64,000 nt of DNA, from assembly GCF_003568665.1 (NCBI RefSeq), contig NZ_QXMH01000002.1:248001-312000 (forward strand). Direction: 5' to 3'. A program made the translations under genes and the position numbers. Under the pieces are notes generated by a model. That model saw nothing but the letters and a program-made list of their open reading frames with translations. It was not told where the DNA came from and searched no databases. The stretch is from Chitinophaga alhagiae (GTDB lineage Bacteria > Bacteroidota > Bacteroidia > Chitinophagales > Chitinophagaceae). This document shows, in pieces, positions 24,549 to 34,585 of the stretch (the first letter of the stretch is position 1; each line of letters begins with the position of its first letter).

Positions 24549-27425
24549 CTATTTTACGTTTACCAGTACCTTGATCTTCCCTTCCCCGGCGGCCAGCTCC
24601 TGCAATGCCTTGCCGATCACCTGGCCGGGTCTCACCTTGTCAGGGTCTGCTTTCATGGCATAACCGGGCTTGCTGGAGGTAACCAGCAGGTCTCCCCGTT
24701 TGATAGCGCCGCCTTCGTCACATACCTTGGTGGGAATAACCCCTATCACCCCCATCGGCACCTGGTCGGTAATATCTTCCACACCTTCCTGCTCTGTGAG
24801 CAATACGCCGGGTTTGGTGGCATATACACCGGCTACCAGGCTGGAGTAAGGGGCGGCGGATTTTTCCATGGTGCGGTCCTGGCTGGTGGAGATCACCATC
24901 ACATCTCCGGGCTCGTAGGCGGAGAGCGCGCCGGTCACGTCAAATGCTTCCGCTACGTCTGCCCCGCTGTTCTGCGTGCCGCCGTTGAAGAAACCGCGGC
25001 CGGCCGAATTGATCCTGGCCACGTTCACCGTACCCGGGTTGCCGCTTTTGAACACGGCAATAGAGCCGTTGCTGTGCTGTTCTACCGTCAGCACCGGGTT
25101 GGTATTGCCGGTGTTATAGTTCACCAGCCTGCCCGCGCGGCCCTGGCCGAAGTTGGGCACCCAGGCATAGATGGCGGCGCCCGTACCATCTGCGGTGGTT
25201 TCCACCCCGTCTCCCGTATTAGAGGCATTGGCGGTAATACCGTTGCCGTTGCCGTCTGCAATGGCAATCAGCGCCGGGCCGTTGCCGGCCGGGTTAGATG
25301 CATGGAACAGGCCCGCGTAACCGCCGGTACCGGAAGAGATCCCATAAATGCCCGCTGTACCGAAGTTGGCGAACTGTGAGTTCACTTCTCCTCTTACCGC
25401 CGCTTTGGTGCCGGTTACCCTGTCTACCTTGAAATTGCCGGCTATGCCGTTCCCCACGGTGGTAACAGTGATCACATCGCTGGTGTTGTTCTCATTGAAA
25501 ATATTGAAGCGCCCGGCGCGGCCGGTGGCAAAACTGGGCACCCAGGCATACAGGGCATTACCGCCTCCGTCAATATTGGCTTCCACCGCATTGCCGTCTT
25601 TTGAGGCATTGGCGGTAATAGCGTTGCCGTTCCCATCCTGGATGGCTACCAGTGCGGGGCCGTTGCCGCTGGTGTTGGAGGAATGAAAGAGGCCTGCAAA
25701 ACCGCCTGTGCCGGAGGAGATACCGAATATGCCCGCCGCGCCGAAGTTGCCGAAAATGGTCTTTACTTCAGAACGCACGCCCGCGGCCACGCTGTTGGCA
25801 TTGTCTACCAGGAACGAGGCGGCGTTGCCCTGGGTGTTGTCAGGAATGTTACCATTGCCGTTGGTGGCCACCTCCAGGGTGTTACCCATGGTATTGGTAC
25901 TGTTAAAGTTCTCGAAACGCCCGGCGCGCCCGGTACTGTTATTGAGCCCCACTTGCCCCAGTACGCCAATGGCCGTGCCGCTGCTATTGGTGGCCACAAA
26001 CCCGCGTACGCCATAGCCGCCGCCATCGTTGCGGCCTACCACGGCGCCCGCAATATCGCTGGTGGTACGGCCTACTACCGCTTCGCCGCCGCCGTTGTTA
26101 TCACCTACCACACCGGCTGAAGTTTGTGCGCTGGTAATACCATGCACACCGAAACCGGCGCTGGTAGAGCTGCGTACACCGGCGCCATTGCCGGTGGTGG
26201 TAACGTTCACTACCGTACCGTTGCCTACTGTATTGGCGGTGAGCGCACTATTGTTATTGGCATTGTTAAAAATGCTGATGCTGGCGGGAATACCGTTGTT
26301 GCTGGTAGCCGTAAGGCCGGTGCCGGTGTTGCTGTTGGCATAGACGCCCGTGCCGTTGGCGCTGGCATTGCCATAAACGCCCAGGCCGTTGGGGGTACTG
26401 CCGTATACACCCCAGCCACTGCCGTTTTGCGACCCCCAGACCCCAACGCCCAGGCCGCCGGTACCTGAGTTGATACCGCGTACGCCGGCCGAGAAGCCGC
26501 CGGGAGAGGCGCTGCTTACTATGCCGCGGACAGCGGCAATGCTGCTGGTAGTGGTGTTGTTGACGCCTTCCAGGGACGTACCGTCTCCGTTATTGGTGAT
26601 GGAGAACAGTGTGGCGGCGTTGTTCTCAACGGCATTGTATGGCAGGGTAAAGGCGCCCACTACGGAACCCGGCGCCCATTCCACGCCGTTGAATTTCAGC
26701 ACGTCGTTGGCAGCGGGCGCCGCCGCGGCTACCGGCCGCGTCTGGATCTTTGCTACTACCGGGTCAGGGTAGTTGCCGGTCAGGTCTCCCCCGGCCGGTG
26801 CGTTGGCAATGGAACCAGCGGGCCCGGCGGGACCAACAGGGCCGGCAGGCCCAACAGGGCCAAGGGGGCCGGCGGGCCCAACAGGTCCGGCGGGGCCAGC
26901 AGGGCCACCAGGCCCGGCAGGGCCCACAGGGCCGGGTACGCCGGGAGCGCCAACGGGGCCGGCTGGGCCGGCAGGCCCGGCGGGGCCATCAGGACCGGCA
27001 GGACCAGCGGGGCCGGGTGTGCCGCCGTTAACGGCAAACAGCGCATAAGGCACCGCCATCAACTGGCTGTTGCCCAGTACATTGAAACCGCTGCCGGTAT
27101 TCACTTCCACCCGAACATACTGGTTGGCGTCCGCCCAGGGTACAGTGGCAAAAGTACCGGTAACCGGTGTGCCGCGCCCTATCTGCAGGCTGAAAAGCCC
27201 CAGTTGATTGGTGTTGGTGGTGTGCGTTTCCTGGTATTGCACCGGGCCGTCCGCAGCGCCTCCCAAAATGGAGAACCGCACGGTAACAGGTGCGTTAGAT
27301 AAAATGGTACCATTGCTGTTGCGCGCCACGGCCTGGTAGTTGGTGCCGGTCAGGCCGCTCTGGGCCATTGCCTGCGGCAGGCATGCAACAAGAGAGAAAA
27401 TAATAAGGTTAAATATCTTTTTCAT
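24549..27425 (-). CDS. secreted collagen-repeat surface protein, long paralog
   Basis: A 958-residue secreted protein (signal to about residue 21). Residues 22-132 form a module seen in many Bacteroidota collagen/tail-fibre-like proteins ([46 protein letters not shown]). Residues 136-204 are about 23 uninterrupted Gly-X-Y triplets, mostly GPA/GPV. Residues 270-800 are Gly/Asn-rich short repeats (GVYG, GVRG) suggesting a beta-helix-like fibre, with a duplicated unit of about 130 residues (around 500-635 and 640-765). Residues 800-958 form a C-terminal domain ([30 protein letters not shown]) shared with the second paralog. A trimeric surface fibre is inferred. Last gene of its operon. Confidence 0.85.
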   Translation of the reverse strand: MKKIFNLIIFSLVACLPQAMAQSGLTGTNYQAVARNSNGTILSNAPVTVRFSILGGAADGPVQYQETHTTNTNQLGLFSLQIGRGTPVTGTFATVPWADANQYVRVEVNTGSGFNVLGNSQLMAVPYALFAVNGGTPGPAGPAGPDGPAGPAGPAGPVGAPGVPGPVGPAGPGGPAGPAGPVGPAGPLGPVGPAGPVGPAGPAGSIANAPAGGDLTGNYPDPVVAKIQTRPVAAAAPAANDVLKFNGVEWAPGSVVGAFTLPYNAVENNAATLFSITNNGDGTSLEGVNNTTTSSIAAVRGIVSSASPGGFSAGVRGINSGTGGLGVGVWGSQNGSGWGVYGSTPNGLGVYGNASANGTGVYANSNTGTGLTATSNNGIPASISIFNNANNNSALTANTVGNGTVVNVTTTGNGAGVRSSTSAGFGVHGITSAQTSAGVVGDNNGGGEAVVGRTTSDIAGAVVGRNDGGGYGVRGFVATNSSGTAIGVLGQVGLNNSTGRAGRFENFNSTNTMGNTLEVATNGNGNIPDNTQGNAASFLVDNANSVAAGVRSEVKTIFGNFGAAGIFGISSGTGGFAGLFHSSNTSGNGPALVAIQDGNGNAITANASKDGNAVEANIDGGGNALYAWVPSFATGRAGRFNIFNENNTSDVITVTTVGNGIAGNFKVDRVTGTKAAVRGEVNSQFANFGTAGIYGISSGTGGYAGLFHASNPAGNGPALIAIADGNGNGITANASNTGDGVETTADGTGAAIYAWVPNFGQGRAGRLVNYNTGNTNPVLTVEQHSNGSIAVFKSGNPGTVNVARINSAGRGFFNGGTQNSGADVAEAFDVTGALSAYEPGDVMVISTSQDRTMEKSAAPYSSLVAGVYATKPGVLLTEQEGVEDITDQVPMGVIGVIPTKVCDEGGAIKRGDLLVTSSKPGYAMKADPDKVRPGQVIGKALQELAAGEGKIKVLVNVK

Positions 27426-27436
27426 TGCGGATGCTT

Positions 27437-27829
27437 TTATTGTTTAGGCGCCTGGCTTTCTTGTGAAGGGGCTGGGGTTGCTTTTACGGGTTGTGCCGCC
27501 GCTGCTTTCTCTTTGGCCAGGTCTGCCGGGGTGGCTTCAGACGGCAGCTTCAAGCCGGCCCCCTTGCGGGCGGTCTCCCGTGCGGCGGGTTTGGCCGCGG
27601 CCTGCTGGGGCTGGTAGTTGGTGAAGATCAGCTCGCGTACATTGCGGGTGTTCTTCCGCTTGTTGTCAACATCCGCCGTTGCATCCTGTTTCAACTTCGC
27701 CATGTCCGCGTCATAATCCGGGAACAGCACGTATTTGGTTGACCGGCCGGCCTTGGGAGACTGGCTTTGGGCCATCAGGGCGCCTGCAGATAACAGCAGC
27801 AGGCAGGTGAAAAGAAATATAGCTTTCAT
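27437..27829 (-). CDS. small secreted protein of unknown function
   Basis: A 130-residue protein with a clear signal peptide ([17 protein letters not shown]). The mature part is charged and has a short conserved-looking block ([38 protein letters not shown]), then an Ala/Pro/Lys-rich, probably disordered tail. No family is recognised. It lies 11 bp before the collagen-protein gene and 24 bp after the PorV-like gene, so it is part of that operon; the second cassette lacks a copy. Confidence 0.7.
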   Translation of the reverse strand: MKAIFLFTCLLLLSAGALMAQSQSPKAGRSTKYVLFPDYDADMAKLKQDATADVDNKRKNTRNVRELIFTNYQPQQAAAKPAARETARKGAGLKLPSEATPADLAKEKAAAAQPVKATPAPSQESQAPKQ

Positions 27830-27853
27830 GTTTTCGAGGTTTAAAGTGAGGGT

Positions 27854-29011
27854 TTATTTCTGTGGTGAAATATTGTACATCAGGGTGAACACGAGGCTTC
27901 TGCGCTGTATCAGACTGGTGCCGGTGGGCATGAGGTAGGCCATGTCTATCTGCACGCCGGAGATATTTACACCAATGCCGGCCGTAAAATGCTGCCGGTT
28001 GCCTTTGTTGGGGTGTTCATAAAAATAGCCGGTGCGTACAAAGAACTTGTGCTGGTAGTCATACTCCAGTCCGCCCGCCAGCGAGAACTCGCGCAGCTCT
28101 TCATTAAACCCGCCGGGCGCATCACCGAAGGAGCTGAAAATGGCTTCGGCCACGCCGCGGTTGGGATCTTTCCCTTTCTCTATCTCGCCGGTGGGGTTGC
28201 CGTTGGGGTCCAGCTTGTAGATGGGCGGGGTGGGCACCAGCAGCTTGTTCACGTCAGCGGCAACGGTAAACTGGTGGTCTTGCGTGTGTACAAAAGAATA
28301 CGCGCCGCCAATGCGCATGTTCATGGGCAGGAAAGACTTGCGGTTATTATCGTCCGTATACTTCAGCCGCGAGCCCAGGTTGGTAAAGCTGATGCCCCAG
28401 GCGTAGCGGTTCCCGTAATCCAGGTTGTCCGCATAGTTCTGGTAATACAGCCCCACATCGCCGGCTACGGCGGATGCCGGCTTTTGCAGCTGCCCGTTGT
28501 AGGTGCCGCTGCCCAGCTCGCTGCGGATGTACCGCAGCGTTACCGCCAGGGAAAATTTGTTGCCCAGCTTGCGGGCGTAAGCGGCATCTATGGCAAACTC
28601 GCGCGGGCGGTACTGCTGCAGCTCCATACCGTTATCGTCACGAAAGGTCACATCACCGTAATTGAAGTATTTAACGGACACGCCTATGCTTTGCTGTTCT
28701 GCCCAGGTCTTGAAACCAGATACATAGGCCATGTGCGTTTTATGATCATTGAGGTCCCACATCCAGGGGGAGTAGGAGGCGCTTACGCCCCAGCTGCCGG
28801 CAAAGGGCAGTTTGGCCGCATTGCCGAACATGGCATTGGCATCAGGCTCTGTACCTGTTACGGCATCGCCCATGCCGCTGCTGCGGGCATCGGGGTTTAC
28901 CAGCAGGAAAGCGCCGCCTATATTCAGTGGTTGTTGTTGCGATTTTTGGGCTAGCAGGGGATGTACAACCAGCACGCAACAAAGCACCAGCAGCATTTTT
29001 AATTGCTTCAT
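27854..29011 (-). CDS. PorV-like type IX secretion outer-membrane barrel (copy B)
   Basis: A 385-residue barrel with signal peptide (…HPLLAQ). The start of the mature protein, NIGGAFLLVNPDARSSGMGDAVTGTEPDANAMFGNAAKLPF, is the PorV/PorQ signature. Aromatic-alternating strands follow, ending LVFTLMYNISPQK. PorV moves CTD cargo from the type IX translocon to the attachment complex. Here it is encoded between a CTD protein and a collagen-like protein, so it may serve these cargos rather than be the general PorV. By eye it is very similar along its length to the copy at 30041. Confidence 0.85.
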   Translation of the reverse strand: MKQLKMLLVLCCVLVVHPLLAQKSQQQPLNIGGAFLLVNPDARSSGMGDAVTGTEPDANAMFGNAAKLPFAGSWGVSASYSPWMWDLNDHKTHMAYVSGFKTWAEQQSIGVSVKYFNYGDVTFRDDNGMELQQYRPREFAIDAAYARKLGNKFSLAVTLRYIRSELGSGTYNGQLQKPASAVAGDVGLYYQNYADNLDYGNRYAWGISFTNLGSRLKYTDDNNRKSFLPMNMRIGGAYSFVHTQDHQFTVAADVNKLLVPTPPIYKLDPNGNPTGEIEKGKDPNRGVAEAIFSSFGDAPGGFNEELREFSLAGGLEYDYQHKFFVRTGYFYEHPNKGNRQHFTAGIGVNISGVQIDMAYLMPTGTSLIQRRSLVFTLMYNISPQK

Positions 29012-29043
29012 AAAAAAACTTTTCAGGCTTTTGCGAATGATGA

Positions 29044-29550
29044 TTATTGTACAATGAGCTTTTCTGTATATACCTGGCCCTGTACCTTGAACACCACGGT
29101 GTAGATGCCCGCCGCCAGCCTGTCTACCGGCGTGGGTATCACAATTTTACCGGGGCCGTACATGCGCACGTCCTGGTAAATGACCTGCCCGGTGGTATTC
29201 ACCAGCAGGAAAACTACCGTAGCGTCCGTCAGCAGGTCAAAGCTGATCTTCACCGTAGTGAGCGCGGGGTTAGGGTATAACATAAAGTCCATCACGGCAG
29301 GGGAGCCGGGGGCCAGCGGTGGGAGTACCTCCGGCTGATGGAAGCCCTGCGTGAGCAGTATGCCGCCTGCGCCGAAAGTTTCCACCACCGCTTCTCCAAT
29401 GGTGTAATCGAGCGTAATGCCGCCGGCGGCTCCGCTGCCGCCGCTGTTGGCCACTACTTCCCGCACCAGTGTCAGCTGCGCCTTTGCGGGCAGCCAGGCC
29501 ATGGCCAGGAAAATTGCCAGTAACAGATACCGGGTAGAAAAATGTTTCAT
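29044..29550 (-). CDS. small secreted protein with type IX C-terminal sorting domain (copy B)
   Basis: A 168-residue protein. Signal peptide (AIFLAMAWLPAKAQ), then a module common in Bacteroidota CTD proteins (GGITLDYTIGEAVVETFGAGGILLTQGFHQPE), then a type A CTD with YPNPALTTVKISFDL, GQVIYQDVRMYG and RLAAGIYTVVFKVQGQVYTEKLIVQ. The CTD targets it through the type IX system. It has almost no passenger apart from the module, so an anchor or adaptor role is possible. The ATG at 29550 is chosen; an upstream in-frame extension has no signal and no family resemblance. First gene of the copy-B operon. Confidence 0.85.
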   Translation of the reverse strand: MKHFSTRYLLLAIFLAMAWLPAKAQLTLVREVVANSGGSGAAGGITLDYTIGEAVVETFGAGGILLTQGFHQPEVLPPLAPGSPAVMDFMLYPNPALTTVKISFDLLTDATVVFLLVNTTGQVIYQDVRMYGPGKIVIPTPVDRLAAGIYTVVFKVQGQVYTEKLIVQ

Positions 29551-30040
29551 AGTGATTGAGGTTATGTTGGAATTTGGAAATACTGCATAACAGGAGAGAT
29601 CTGCAGGGGCTGCCTGCATTACATGTATCAGAATGGTCCGGCTTCTGGAATACCGGGCCCCACATACGTCCACATACTGCTCGTTGTGTGCCGTGAAGTG
29701 CTCTACTTCCGGGCTTCCGGGCGTAACAATAAAAACCTCTTCCGCATCGGGAAGCAATGACTCAAGGGTTCCCGGTGCATTTTAATCTATGCTGTTTTAT
29801 TTGCTTGCTGGGGTTTCTTCAGGCTGAGAACAATGTAAAGGTAGTTAAAAAATGATCTGTTGCAAGACGTGTACACCGTCATTTCATTTTTGGCCGGTTT
29901 AGGGTGATGACTGGTAGATTTTGGAAAGCAGGTGGAGTGGACAAAAGCGGGAACGAACAACAATAGGGGCCGGCCCGCAGTAATGGCCAGCCCCTGTATA
30001 TTCGCATGCACAATGGGGACGTGTTGTTTTCCCGGTATGA
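29551..30040. other. spacer between the two surface-protein cassettes
   Basis: This 490-bp gap holds the terminator of copy A (29965-29995) and presumably the promoter of copy B. The best minus-strand candidate is TACCTTTA near 29845-29835, one base off consensus, which would imply a long leader. An open frame extends upstream of the CTD gene but is not convincing as protein. Nothing else is recognised. Confidence 0.5.
29965..29995 (-). terminator. hairpin terminating cassette copy A (minus)
   Basis: AGGGGCCGGCC and GGCCAGCCCCT pair with one mismatch across a 9-nt loop, 46 bp past the stop of the PorV-like copy A. The T-tract on the minus strand is weak (ATTGTTGTT), so termination is probable but not certain. 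Confidence 0.5.
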
Positions 30041-31198
30041 TCAAAGGCCCCTGAAAGGGGTATACATGATGGTGAATACCATGCTCTTTCGCTGAATGAG
30101 GCTGCTGCCGGTGGGAGACAGGTAGGCCATGTCTATGGAAATGCCGGAAAAATTAACACCGGCGCCCATGGTAAAATGCTGTCGGTAGCCTTTATGGGGG
30201 TGCTCATAAAAATATCCTGCGCGCACAAAGAATTTATGCTGGTAGGTATATTCAATACCTGAGGCAATGGAGAACTCGCGCAGCTCTTCATTAAACCCGC
30301 CGGGCGCGTCCGCAAAGGAATGGAAGATAGCGCTCACAACGCCGCGGTCAGGGTCTTTCCCTTTTTCTATTTCGCCGGTGGGGTTGCCGAGGCCGTCTGT
30401 TTTATAAACAGGGGGTGTGGGTACCAGCAGTTTGTTGATATCTGCCGCCAGCGTAAACTGGTGGTCTTCCGTATGCACAAAAGAATACCCGCCGCCAATG
30501 CGCAGGTTCATGGGCAGAAAGGATTTGCGGCCGGCGTCATCTGAATACTTCAGCCTGGAGCCGAGGTTGGTGATGCTGATGCCCCAGCAATAGCGGTTGC
30601 CGTAATCCAGGTTGTCCGCATACCCCTGGGAATACAGCCCCACATCTCCCGCAACGGCGGAAGCCGGTTTTTGTACCTGCCCGTTATAGGTGCCGTTGCC
30701 CAGCTCGCTGCGGATGTAGCGGAGCGTTACGGAAAGGGCGAACTGATCGCTCAGTTTTCTGGCATATGCGGCGTCAATGGCAAATTCACGCGGCGTATAG
30801 TTGTGCAGCGCCATGCCGTTATCGTCCCGGAAAGTGACCTCTCCGTAGTTGAAATATTTGATGGACATACCTGCGCTTTCCCTGCCGTTCCATGTTTTAA
30901 AAGCAGATACGTAGGCGGTGTTAGTTTGATGGTTGTTCAGGTCCCACATCAGTGGAGAATAAGAAGCGCTTACGCCCCACTCCCCGGCAAAGGGCAGTTT
31001 GGCCGCGTTGGCAAAAATGGCGTTGGCGTCCGGCTCCAGGCCGGTAACGGCATCGCCGGTGCCGCTGCTTTTGGCATCGGGGTTTACGAGCAGGAACGCG
31101 CCGCCTATATTGATAGGCTTTTGCTGCGTTTTCTGTCCGTAAGATGTATTTACCGCCAGCAGGCAGCAAAGTATCGCAAACAGTTGCCTGGGTTGCAT
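30041..31198 (-). CDS. PorV-like type IX secretion outer-membrane barrel (copy A)
   Basis: A 385-residue paralog of the barrel at 27854, the same length and alignable without obvious gaps. It has a signal peptide (…NTSYGQ), the start NIGGAFLLVNPDAKSSGTGDAVTGLEPDANAIFANAAKLPF, and a C-terminal strand SMVFTIMYTPFRGL. Differences concentrate in loops (for example KTWNGRESAGMS against KTWAEQQSIGVS) and may reflect cargo choice. It is the last gene of its cassette, 18 bp after the small CTD gene. Confidence 0.85.
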   Translation of the reverse strand: MQPRQLFAILCCLLAVNTSYGQKTQQKPINIGGAFLLVNPDAKSSGTGDAVTGLEPDANAIFANAAKLPFAGEWGVSASYSPLMWDLNNHQTNTAYVSAFKTWNGRESAGMSIKYFNYGEVTFRDDNGMALHNYTPREFAIDAAYARKLSDQFALSVTLRYIRSELGNGTYNGQVQKPASAVAGDVGLYSQGYADNLDYGNRYCWGISITNLGSRLKYSDDAGRKSFLPMNLRIGGGYSFVHTEDHQFTLAADINKLLVPTPPVYKTDGLGNPTGEIEKGKDPDRGVVSAIFHSFADAPGGFNEELREFSIASGIEYTYQHKFFVRAGYFYEHPHKGYRQHFTMGAGVNFSGISIDMAYLSPTGSSLIQRKSMVFTIMYTPFRGL

Positions 31199-31216
31199 GA
31201 TGATTTGTTTTGAAGG

Positions 31217-31711
31217 TTATTGCACAATGAGTTTTTCTGTATAGACCTGTCCCTGCACTTTCAGCACTACGGTGTAGATGCCTGCCGCCAGCCGGTCTAC
31301 GGGGGTGGAGATGAGTATTTTACCAGCGCCGTAATACTGCACGTTCTGGTACATCAGCTGGCCCGTAGTGTTCACGATCAACAATACCACGGAAGCGTCC
31401 GTTACCAGGTTGAAAGCTACCTTTACCGTGGTTACCGCGGGGTTGGGATAGAGGAGGAAGTCGAAAAGCGGCGTGCCGCCCGGCGGCAGCGCCGGCACTA
31501 TTTCCGGCTGCTGGAAACCCTGGGTGAGCAAAAGGCCGCCGGCCGCCAGGCTTTCCACCACCGGTTCACCTACCGTGTAGTCAATGGTGAGCGGGCCTGC
31601 ATGGCCGCTGCCGCCGGTGCTGGCGGCTACTTGCCGCACCAGCACCAGCTGCGCATCTGCCGCATGCCCGGCAGCTGTCAGGAGTATTAACAGGATGAAT
31701 ATTTTTTTCAT
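31217..31711 (-). CDS. small secreted protein with type IX C-terminal sorting domain (copy A)
   Basis: A 164-residue paralog of the protein at 29044: signal peptide (ILLILLTAAGHAADAQ), the LTIDYTVGEPVVESLAAGGLLLTQGFQQPE module, and a CTD whose last 22 residues match copy B almost perfectly (ending in the same EKLIVQ). Recent duplication or gene conversion is therefore likely. It lies between the collagen-repeat gene (5-bp gap) and the PorV-like gene, so the three form a compact operon. Confidence 0.87.
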   Translation of the reverse strand: MKKIFILLILLTAAGHAADAQLVLVRQVAASTGGSGHAGPLTIDYTVGEPVVESLAAGGLLLTQGFQQPEIVPALPPGGTPLFDFLLYPNPAVTTVKVAFNLVTDASVVLLIVNTTGQLMYQNVQYYGAGKILISTPVDRLAAGIYTVVLKVQGQVYTEKLIVQ

Positions 31712-31716
31712 GGGGC

Positions 31717-34206
31717 CTATTTTACATTTACCAGTACATTGATCTTTCCGCTGCCGGCCGCGTGTTCCTGCAATGCCTTGCCGATGACCTGGCCCGGTTG
31801 CACTTTGGCGGGGTCTGCCTTCATGGCCGTACCGGGCTGGCTGGAAGATACCAGCAGGTCCCCGCGTTTGATAGGCCCGCCTTCGTCACATACCTTGGTG
31901 GGTATCACGCCTACCACGCCCAGGGGGACCTTATCAGTGATCTCCTGCAGGGCGTCTCCGCCGGTCAGCAGCAGGCCGGGTTTGGTAGCGTATACGCCCG
32001 CCACCAGCGCAGAGTAGGGGCCGCTGCTTTTTTCCATGGTGCGGTCCGCACTGGTAGAGATCACCATTACGTCTCCCGGCTCATAACTGTTCTTGCTGCC
32101 GGTCACATCAAATGCTTCCGCCACGTCTGCGCCGCTGGCCTGTATATCACCGTTGAAATATCCCCTGCCTGATTTGTTGATGCGGGCCACATTGCCGCCC
32201 TGGTTCTTGAAAACCGCCAGGTTGCCGGTGGCGCCGGTGTGGTTGATCTCCAGCGCGGTCTGGGTGCCGGCGTTGGAGATCATCACCGTGGATTTGTCGT
32301 TAGCCGCATTGGTGTTATTGAACATACCGGCCACGCCGGTGCCGCCGTTGGCGCCTACAGTGGCCAGCAGCGCCCTGGCCGTGCCGCTCTGGTCGTTCGT
32401 AGCGGAAGCCCAGATGCTGGTGCCCGCTCCGGTGGCAAAACTCCTGATGCCTACCTGCGCACCCGGCACATTCACATCTATGCCCGTGCCGTTGCCGTCA
32501 TTCACCACGCTGACCGCCGGGCCGCTGCCATGGTTAATGGCATAGAGGCCGGGCGCATTGTCTGCCTCCGCGCGTATGGCGGGGCCCTGGCCTTGGCTGT
32601 AAGCCTCCACCGCTCCCTTGCCGGCTGGGTTGTTGGTTGACCGGAACCTGCCCGCCACGCCTGTGTTGGCCTCGCTGACAAGGGCATTCCCCGAACCTTT
32701 ATGATCTACCTGCAGCGCATGCTGGGTATTGGCCACGTTGGTGACCTGGAAGTGACCGGCCTTGCCGTTCTGGCTGGAGGCGTACACGCCGGAGCCATTA
32801 ACGGAGGTAGCATGCAGGCCGTTACTCGCCTCGCTCTTTGCCCGTACACCCGTGTGCTGAACAGAGCTGCCTTCCACCCCGATGCCCTGGGTGGAATGGC
32901 CGGACACGCCCCAGCCGCTTCCTTCCGTATAGCCGCGTACGGCATGGCCGGCAGCGTTGCCGCCCAGGTTTTCTCCCAGTATGGCAATGGAAGAGGCGCC
33001 GGTGCCCTGGGTGGTTACCTGGCCGTGGATGGCCATGGCGCCGGTTTTTTGCGAGCTGGTGAAAGCCGCCACGGCAGGCGCTTTGGCGGCGGTGGTGGCC
33101 TGTACTACAGGGTTGGTGCCCTCCGTGCCGATCACCTGGAACTTACCGGCTATACCGGAGAGGCTGGAGCCGGATACGGCCGTGCCGGTACCCGTGTTGC
33201 CTTGTACGGCCGTGCCTTCACTACTGTTGCCATGAACGGCTATGCCCTTGGGGGCCGTGCCCAGCACGCCTGTGCCAAAACCTTCGTGAGAGCCGTGTAC
33301 CCCCACGCCCTGAGTGCCGGTGCCGTTGTTGATGCCTCTTACGGCAACGGCGTTACCGGCGGGGGCATTGCCGGCTATGACGCCTTTTACCGCCACGGCA
33401 TCCGCCTGTACGCCGTTATTGGTGCCTTCCAGCGAGGTACCGGCGCCGTTGTTGGTAATGCTGAATACTGTTTCGGGAATGTCTACCGTAGTAGCGTAGG
33501 GGATGGCAAACGCAGGTCCCTCCGGGCCAGCGGGTCCCGCGGGGCCGGCCGGGCCTTGCGGCCCGGTGGCGCCTTGTGTTCCCTGCGGCCCTGCAGGCCC
33601 TGCAGACCCTGCCGGTCCGGCGTTACCGGCCGGCCCCGCTATACCCTGCGGCCCGGGAATACCGGCGGGCCCTTGCGGCCCCACCGGGCCAGCCACGCCT
33701 TCAACACCGGCGGGCCCGGGAACGCCCTGTTGACCCTGTGGCCCGGCGGGCCCCACTGGTCCGGCCGGCCCTGCAGGCCCCGGAACACCCTGTGCTCCCT
33801 GCGGCCCGTTAGCAGCGAACTGCGCAAACGGAACGCTCATGAACTGGCTGGTGCCCAGCAAGGTGTAACCTTGCCCGGCGTCTGCTTCCACCCGCAAGAA
33901 CTGGTTGGCGGCGGCCCAGGGCACGGCGGCAAAAGTGCCGGTTACCGGCGTGCCGCGGCCTATCCGCAGGGTAAACAGCCCCTGGTTGTTGGTAGCGGTG
34001 TTATGTGTTTCCTGGTACTGTACGGCGCCATCAGGGCCGCCGGCCAGCACAGAGAAGCGTACGGTGAGGGGTTGGCCCGCCTGTACGGTGCCGTTGGCAT
34101 TGCGGGCCACGGCCTGGTAGTTGATGCCGCTGAGGCCGTTCTGGGCATGCAGCCCCGGCAACGATGCGATTAATAAGAAGAACAGGAGGTAAAAGATCTT
34201 TTTCAT
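31717..34206 (-). CDS. secreted collagen-repeat surface protein, short paralog
   Basis: An 829-residue paralog of the protein at 24549. Signal peptide to about residue 22, N-terminal module 22-132 ([14 protein letters not shown]), then about 33 Gly-X-Y triplets (134-232), more varied than in the long paralog (GPQ, GIP, GVE, GTQ). A Gly-rich fibre region with GVHG and GVYAS-type repeats follows, and then the shared C-terminal domain ([46 protein letters not shown]). It lacks the internal 130-residue duplication. ATG 34206 is chosen because it begins the signal peptide. First gene of cassette A. Confidence 0.86.
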   Translation of the reverse strand: MKKIFYLLFFLLIASLPGLHAQNGLSGINYQAVARNANGTVQAGQPLTVRFSVLAGGPDGAVQYQETHNTATNNQGLFTLRIGRGTPVTGTFAAVPWAAANQFLRVEADAGQGYTLLGTSQFMSVPFAQFAANGPQGAQGVPGPAGPAGPVGPAGPQGQQGVPGPAGVEGVAGPVGPQGPAGIPGPQGIAGPAGNAGPAGSAGPAGPQGTQGATGPQGPAGPAGPAGPEGPAFAIPYATTVDIPETVFSITNNGAGTSLEGTNNGVQADAVAVKGVIAGNAPAGNAVAVRGINNGTGTQGVGVHGSHEGFGTGVLGTAPKGIAVHGNSSEGTAVQGNTGTGTAVSGSSLSGIAGKFQVIGTEGTNPVVQATTAAKAPAVAAFTSSQKTGAMAIHGQVTTQGTGASSIAILGENLGGNAAGHAVRGYTEGSGWGVSGHSTQGIGVEGSSVQHTGVRAKSEASNGLHATSVNGSGVYASSQNGKAGHFQVTNVANTQHALQVDHKGSGNALVSEANTGVAGRFRSTNNPAGKGAVEAYSQGQGPAIRAEADNAPGLYAINHGSGPAVSVVNDGNGTGIDVNVPGAQVGIRSFATGAGTSIWASATNDQSGTARALLATVGANGGTGVAGMFNNTNAANDKSTVMISNAGTQTALEINHTGATGNLAVFKNQGGNVARINKSGRGYFNGDIQASGADVAEAFDVTGSKNSYEPGDVMVISTSADRTMEKSSGPYSALVAGVYATKPGLLLTGGDALQEITDKVPLGVVGVIPTKVCDEGGPIKRGDLLVSSSQPGTAMKADPAKVQPGQVIGKALQEHAAGSGKINVLVNVK

Positions 34207-34585
34207 GATGTGCGGGGTTTGTTTGTTTCCAATTCCGGGCAATACAAGGTCATTACGAGGTATAAGCCATTCGTTCTAATTGGTAATCAATTTGTTTGAA
34301 GAATGAAATTTTTGGTTGTCATCCCAGGGGAACAACAGAACAGGATCATTAGATTTGGGATTCCATTCAAATAAAATGATTTGCGGAATAAAAGTAGAAA
34401 AATGACGCTTTGAGGCTTTTGCCGGTTAATTTTTGTTAAGGCCGGATTAACGGACAAGGTATTCTGGTTAATACATCCCCGCCCCGCGGGAATTAACATT
34501 TTCACAAAGAATCGGGTTTTATTAATTAAGATAAATAGTTTACCTTTGCCCCCCAAATTGCATTACTTATAGTCATTTTACTTTT
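34207..34585. other. divergent spacer between cassette A and fusA
   Basis: An AT-rich 379-bp interval. The fusA promoter is at its right end; the minus-strand promoter of the collagen gene was not located. No gene or strong hairpin is seen. Confidence 0.5.
34517..34560 (+). promoter_or_regulatory. fusA promoter
   Basis: TACCTTTG at 34541-34548 is a perfect -7 box followed by CCCCCCAAATT, nearly identical to the rpsL and rpsJ promoters. The -33 region is T-rich (TTTT, spacing 20) rather than TTTG. Confidence 0.75.

Noticed and set aside
24525-25379. 284-residue plus-strand frame opposite the C-terminal part of the long collagen protein
   Set aside because: It starts between the facing terminators and is antisense to a conserved domain shared by both paralogs.
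26750-27048. Plus-strand Gly/Pro-rich or Arg-rich frames opposite the collagen segment
   Set aside because: The complement of Gly-Pro codons also reads as Gly/Pro, so the frame is a mirror of the collagen repeat on the minus strand.
29551-29757. 69-residue N-terminal extension of the copy-B CTD protein
   Set aside because: It would bury the signal peptide, has no counterpart in copy A and shows no family pattern.
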